NCBI GenBank assembly: GCA_011033025.1 | Contig: WFMF01000287.1 | Span: 62,001 to 126,000, forward strand | From: Beroe forskalii | Taxonomy: Eukaryota; Ctenophora; Nuda; Beroida; Beroidae | Reading direction: 5' to 3' | DNA: 64,000 nucleotides | In this document: piece by piece, positions 41,301 to 47,300 of the stretch | Position numbering within the stretch: the stretch's first letter is position 1 | Layout of the letters: each line of letters opens with the position of its first letter | Made by a program: the position numbers and the translations under genes | The notes under the pieces: model-generated | Databases searched by the model: none | What the model was told of the DNA's origin: nothing | Seen by the model: the letters and a program-made list of their open reading frames with translations, nothing else

Positions 41301-44300
41301 GGGGTTTCAGCATTCGTTATAAAGGATACTCGCGCCTCTATTTATTTCATTTTATTTCACTTGGGGAACACAGCATAGCCGAGCCATAATAACAGTGTTC
41401 CCTTAATAAAATGAGCACCATTAAAATATTCAACGGTGATACCTCATGCGATTTAATATAGCTCGTAAATTACACTTACACCGACTCTAACTTTGAAACG
41501 TTCGAAGAATTCGACCCATTCACACTTCCATCCTAGAACTTGCTGATAGGTCCAGAGAGACTCGTAAGTTAACGTGTTTTTATCGGCTGGTTCGATTTAC
41601 GGAACCTGATTCACTCATTACCAAGACTGCACATGTTTTCCTGATATGACTACAAGCACCTACTAGTCAATGTTAGTTGTACAGCGAGCCAAACACGTTG
41701 ATCCTACATGAAAATATCGAATATCCATGCTATGCGGCTGCTCTTGGTTTGTCACATACACAAAAAACATATTGATATACATCTGTTTTGTATCTAACAA
41801 ATAAGTTATTTCATAACACACACATATGCACATGAATCCTACCGCGAATTTGATTTTAAATGGGATGATTATCCTCGGATTCCAGAGAAAAAGATGTTAG
41901 AAACTGTTGGGCATCTTGAGCTTTTTTACTGTGTAGGTAATACCTGTGTAGGTATGTTATTTATCCAGGTGTTAGTTGTTAACTAGGGGGCAACCTTGCA
42001 TCTACAAGGTAACCCCTGATGGTTAACAATTTAGTCTCTTCCCTCTCTACTCTGATCCTTGAATTATAAAATCGATATTAAGTGCTTGTTTTATGTCTGT
42101 CATATACCCATACTCATACATATATAAGACTTTGGATTATCCAGGTGAAGCCAGGTCGCATACTACGGAGGTACTGTATGACGTATGTTATATGACCAAC
42201 CATTATGAAAAGCAGTATATTGCGGCTCTCTTGCGGCATTACTGCGGCTAAGAAGCGGCCATATTGCGGCACATATTGCGGCACTTATGCAACATGTCGA
42301 GCTACCTTAGCCTCCAATATTCTAGTGGCTTAAAAATATAGTAGTAACTGTTGCTACTACATAATAATATGTTAGTATGTAGTCAATAGGTACAGAGGGT
42401 CTAGACATATGGTTCGCCTAAATTATAGTTAACATTTTTGACAATTTCAAGCTTATGAATCAGTTTTTTTTGTAGCATCAGGACGGTAATTAATTAAATT
42501 GGGGTCATTTAAAATGAATTATTTCGCCTTAATTTTGTAGCAAATATCAATTGAAATCGTAATGAACTGCATAATTTATCATATTTTATGACTTCAAATA
42601 TCAAGCCCCATCATTGTATATGTGATGCCCTATTGATGGTTACTGGCTCCTCCAATTTGCAATGAATCTCGCAAATTTCTCGGAAAACCCTTACCAAGAA
42701 AATGATATTCGCTTTTTTTCTATAGTCGGTGATAATTTTAGTTTGCCAAAATTATAGTCAAAATTCGAAGTTTGACTAAGAAGAAGGCCGACTATAACTT
42801 GAGAAGTAAACTTACTTCATTTAGTAACACTTGCTTCAGCTCTTTAGGAACCACTGGATATTCAAGATACGATATTTCTTTCAAGGAGCATTATATACAA
42901 GAACTTGCTGTTATCTTCTTAACAACCGTGATAAATACCGGTAAGCGATCATGTAATTTGCCAATTAGTTAATGAGTTTACGGTACATGTAAACACGCGG
43001 TATATATATCCCGCCCTGCTCACCATGCATTGCTAATACATACAGTTGCAAACCAGTAATATACATACAGTTGCAAACCAGTGATATATTATACACTTAC
43101 CTTATTGACATGGCTTAACAGACTGCAGCAATACTGTACTGTACTTTATAGATAAACAATACAGGCGATCTTACTGCGTCATGACTTCACGCTGACGGTT
43201 CATATGTTCGTGAGTGTGACGTAACACTCATCTGCGTAGTATTTGTGGAGGGCCTGGTGATATGAATGTATGTATCGCTAGTGATATAACCGGCCTATGG
43301 GGGGAACATGAGAGACAAGACCAGCCATTGTACCACCAGACTGAAGTTGAAATGGAGTCGGATTCGCATGTATACAAAACAATATAATACATTTATACAT
43401 GGATTGAATATACATTTATATACATTTATCGTTTTTCAAATAATGTACAAATGAACATGAACAAAGGACATGAAATTAATGCACCTCTACATAGCTTAAT
43501 CTATCCTGTATTTATTAATGGCTGAACTCGTTATTTTCACTGATCGACAATGATATATGTCAATCAATTTAACAATTTTAGAGGTAATTTTCCAATTGGC
43601 CATAAAGAAAAGAAATTTGGATTCTTGCTACAAGTCACAACGAACGGCTTTTTTGGGCTTACCATCCATCGACAAAGCAATATATGCATCAGTGATTGCA
43701 ATACACTTGTCTGCCTGTAGCTGGTGTCTGGTTGTTAATTATACCATTGTTATTGCTTTTACAATGTACTTTTGACTTTTGTACATTCTACGCTTGTATT
43801 TTTGTATTGCTGTGCTTACTGCTGGTAATAAATGTACTCATTTATGATTTATTTTCATAGTTCATTATCTGAATACTCAACTCATACGTGTATATTGTAA
43901 CTTTGTAAGTGCAACGGACTCAGAATTAGAGTCTACTTCTCTACTTTGACATTTCTCAAATTTTATGCCCATATTATTTGACCAATTCTTAATGCTAAGA
44001 CATGATAGTATCGTCATAATTCCCAAACGATGTTCATGTTAAGTTGTGTTCTCTCATAGAACTTGTAATAAAATAATATCACTCAATTTCATCTTAGCTT
44101 TTACCTCTTGATACTTAGAACGAAATGTGGTTTACTTAGATTGGTGTAATATCAATTATAATACAGAATAATTTTGATATATATCAGAGGTGTGTATTCT
44201 GACACAAAGGATCATATCAGAACCTCTCCTGTCAATTCATTACACATATATCCCACTACACAATCTGACTTGCGTCTTGGAGAGTGTGAGAGAGAGATAT

Positions 44301-47300
44301 TTGAGTGATTGCTTGCAATTTACGTCATACTGTCACGTCCTTCCCGTGTCAACATGTAACCAGCTCACTCTATTCCGTGTAGTGGTGAAATGGTGAACAT
44401 GCTGCATGTGTAGTTGTATGAGTAGTAATGAATGCACTGCATTTACTGCAGTTGTGAGCGCATTGCAATAATATACGCCGAGAATAAATAGGCGGTAGGA
44501 ATGACGTCATTTACATTGTTCGTGCTGGCAAATTATTGAAAAAACCGCCTATTTTTCGTGCACGGGGTTTTTGTGTGTAGTAATGCAGAGTAATGCTGCC
44601 TGTTCCTCAACAGCTGTAAATAATATACATCAAAACCTGGGCGCTATAATATATCATGTACTACGTGAAAAGTGCGTCAATTCATCAATTTCTGCTGCTG
44701 CACCGCATCATCCGATTAGTAATGAATTTGTGGAGTAATATATTATTAATGTGCACTGCGTTAAAGTGGTGAACATATGCTGCATGTGTAGTAGTAGTAG
44801 TATGAGTAGTAATGAAAGCTGCATGTACTGTTGTGTGCGCAGTGGAAGTTACGTATCACAGGGAGTTGAGAATTTGGTTGATATCTCTCACCTTGGCTCG
44901 TGCACACTTTACTCGTCTTCTTCGCATGTTTCAATGTGGCTGAGGTGTGTGTTCGCACTGTGTGTGTGTGTGTGTGTACTGTGTGTTTGTACTGTAACTG
45001 TGTGTGTGTGTGAACTGTGCATACATTCCTGCGCTGGTCGCCGTGTGTGGTAGTCCTTACACCTTTTCAAATGAACACTCACTCCTACTTCTGTACATGA
45101 AGTACTGTATCTGGACAATTGCTCATAGTTAACACCTTTGTGGCCACAATGGCCTGGACACAATAGCCTGGGCCATTCTACCACTGACTATAGGCCTGCG
45201 GGACACCCAGAGCTCTAGGACAGTGGTTGACATTGGTCCATACAGTATACGAACGCATTATATTCTGCATAGTAAAAGTGTATAAGTGTATGTGCCTCAT
45301 GAATAGATAAATCATGAACTCAGAATGAACTGGAACGCCCACATTTCAGTATGACGTATTTCATTGTGCCCTGCAGTGTCCAATGGAGAAAAGAAGAATT
45401 GGCAATTCAGGCACAGTATAATGGCTGAGGTACATGTGCATATATAAGACATACCATTAGTAAGCTTGATCTTTGCAATGAGGGTGCATACAATTATACC
45501 AATACTCCAATAGCCTTCGTTGTGTAGGCAGCATAAAGTAGCAAAGGCCAATGTTCTCATAGCCAATACTTTTAGCAGGGAGTACTGGAATATTATAGTA
45601 ATGATGTGATCTTTTCAAACAATGGCAGATATAGATATCTCTCTCTTTGTCGACACTAGAGATACAGGAGAATTTGAGGATGAGGGTTGTTAGAGATAGA
45701 GGTGCTGCACTATCTGCCCTACTGAGCCTTAGTCCTGGGCAGTAGAAGTAATAAGTAAACTCATTCCACATACATATTGTACACGAAAACGTTGCATTAG
45801 TGAAATCTGCATTGAGACACCTGAGACGCATGATACCAGATGTTTGGATTGAATTGGCACACATTGGCACCAATGCATCTTTGTATTTAACTCCTCTTAC
45901 ACTTATCTGTAGGTATACAGTATTCTAACCTATAAATAAACTCGGACAATTTTGGTTCTGTTGTAAAGCCTAAGGACACATTAAAGGACCCGTGCCATGA
46001 GTACAATGTATGACATTAATATTATTCAGTTCACTAGAGGAGCAGGGGTAAACATTGCATTATCATGCGTAATAGTGTACAATTTACCAATGATCGACCG
46101 CGGACAGCTTTTGTGACCGAGACTGAGGCCTTAGTAAAACGTAAATCTTCAGTAAAACTGAGGCTGGGGATTCTGTCGAGCATTGTTCTACACCGAAATT
46201 GATTCAAAAGGTATCTTTTTTGTTCTTTATATATTATGAACAATAAATCAATTAAACAATTAATTACATTACATTGTGAAGGAAATTTAAAACTCATTGG
46301 CATAGGTACTTCTTGGGCTTATTCATTACAAAACATCAGTTTAAATGTTCTTTGGTACTGAGGTTCAAAGATAGTGAATGCCCCATACGGCCTCATTCAT
46401 AAATCTCTACAATATCAACTCCTGGTATCAGCAATATCAACTCTGAAGCTCTTTTCTGAACATTTCCCCATTTCCAATGGCAGCGCTTCCATTTCTACAA
46501 ACTAAACCCATAATTTGACCCATGATGTTACGTGATACATGGCATTATGGCGTTTTTCATCCACGTGAGGATATAATTCAGCACACATAATATAATACGT
46601 TAATACCCAAATAATAAATATAATGTTGTTCTAATCACATGACATCATTATCTGGTTTTAGAATAGGAAGTTGATGAACTCACATCCCGACTATTCCCTC
46701 CTACCCTCTTCATACAGTTCTCTGTATGCGCAGTACCGCCCTCCTGAGCTTTGTCCTTCCTTTGTGTTATCTCCTTCTCCTCCTCCTCCTCCTTCTCCTC
46801 CTCCTGCATGTCCTTTGTCATGTCTTACGTGCATGTAAGAGTGCCGGACTTGCCTTTAACAATATATCCATTATTCCATAACAAAGTAATAACACTCCCT
46901 CACTCAGCTGCGATTGTAAAGTGGTAACTCCCGTATATTCATACTACCTACTCTACTCGCCTCCAGTGATTATCCTTTTTACAAAACCCCAGCCTCGCTT
47001 ACAACGGTTTCAGCCTGAATTACTGTGGAATTCAGAGCATTTATAGTGGGGAATTTAAACACTGTTTTGAAATTCTTGTTGGCACAATAAATTATTATAC
47101 AAAAATACTTGATACGAAGTAATTTTAGAGAAAAACGTGCTGGTTTAAACAAAGCAATTGTTTACAAGTTCGTTAGCCGTAATATGCTAGTGTTTAATAC
47201 CTGAATTACTGTGGAATGCATAGTAGCAGTTAGTAGGAAATTTATCGATACAATGCAAATTGCAGTGCTTTGATTGATAAAGATAGCAAGAAAGCTCGAT

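Noticed and set aside
45457..45873. 138-residue minus-strand frame
   Set aside because: No motif or neighbour support; likely chance.
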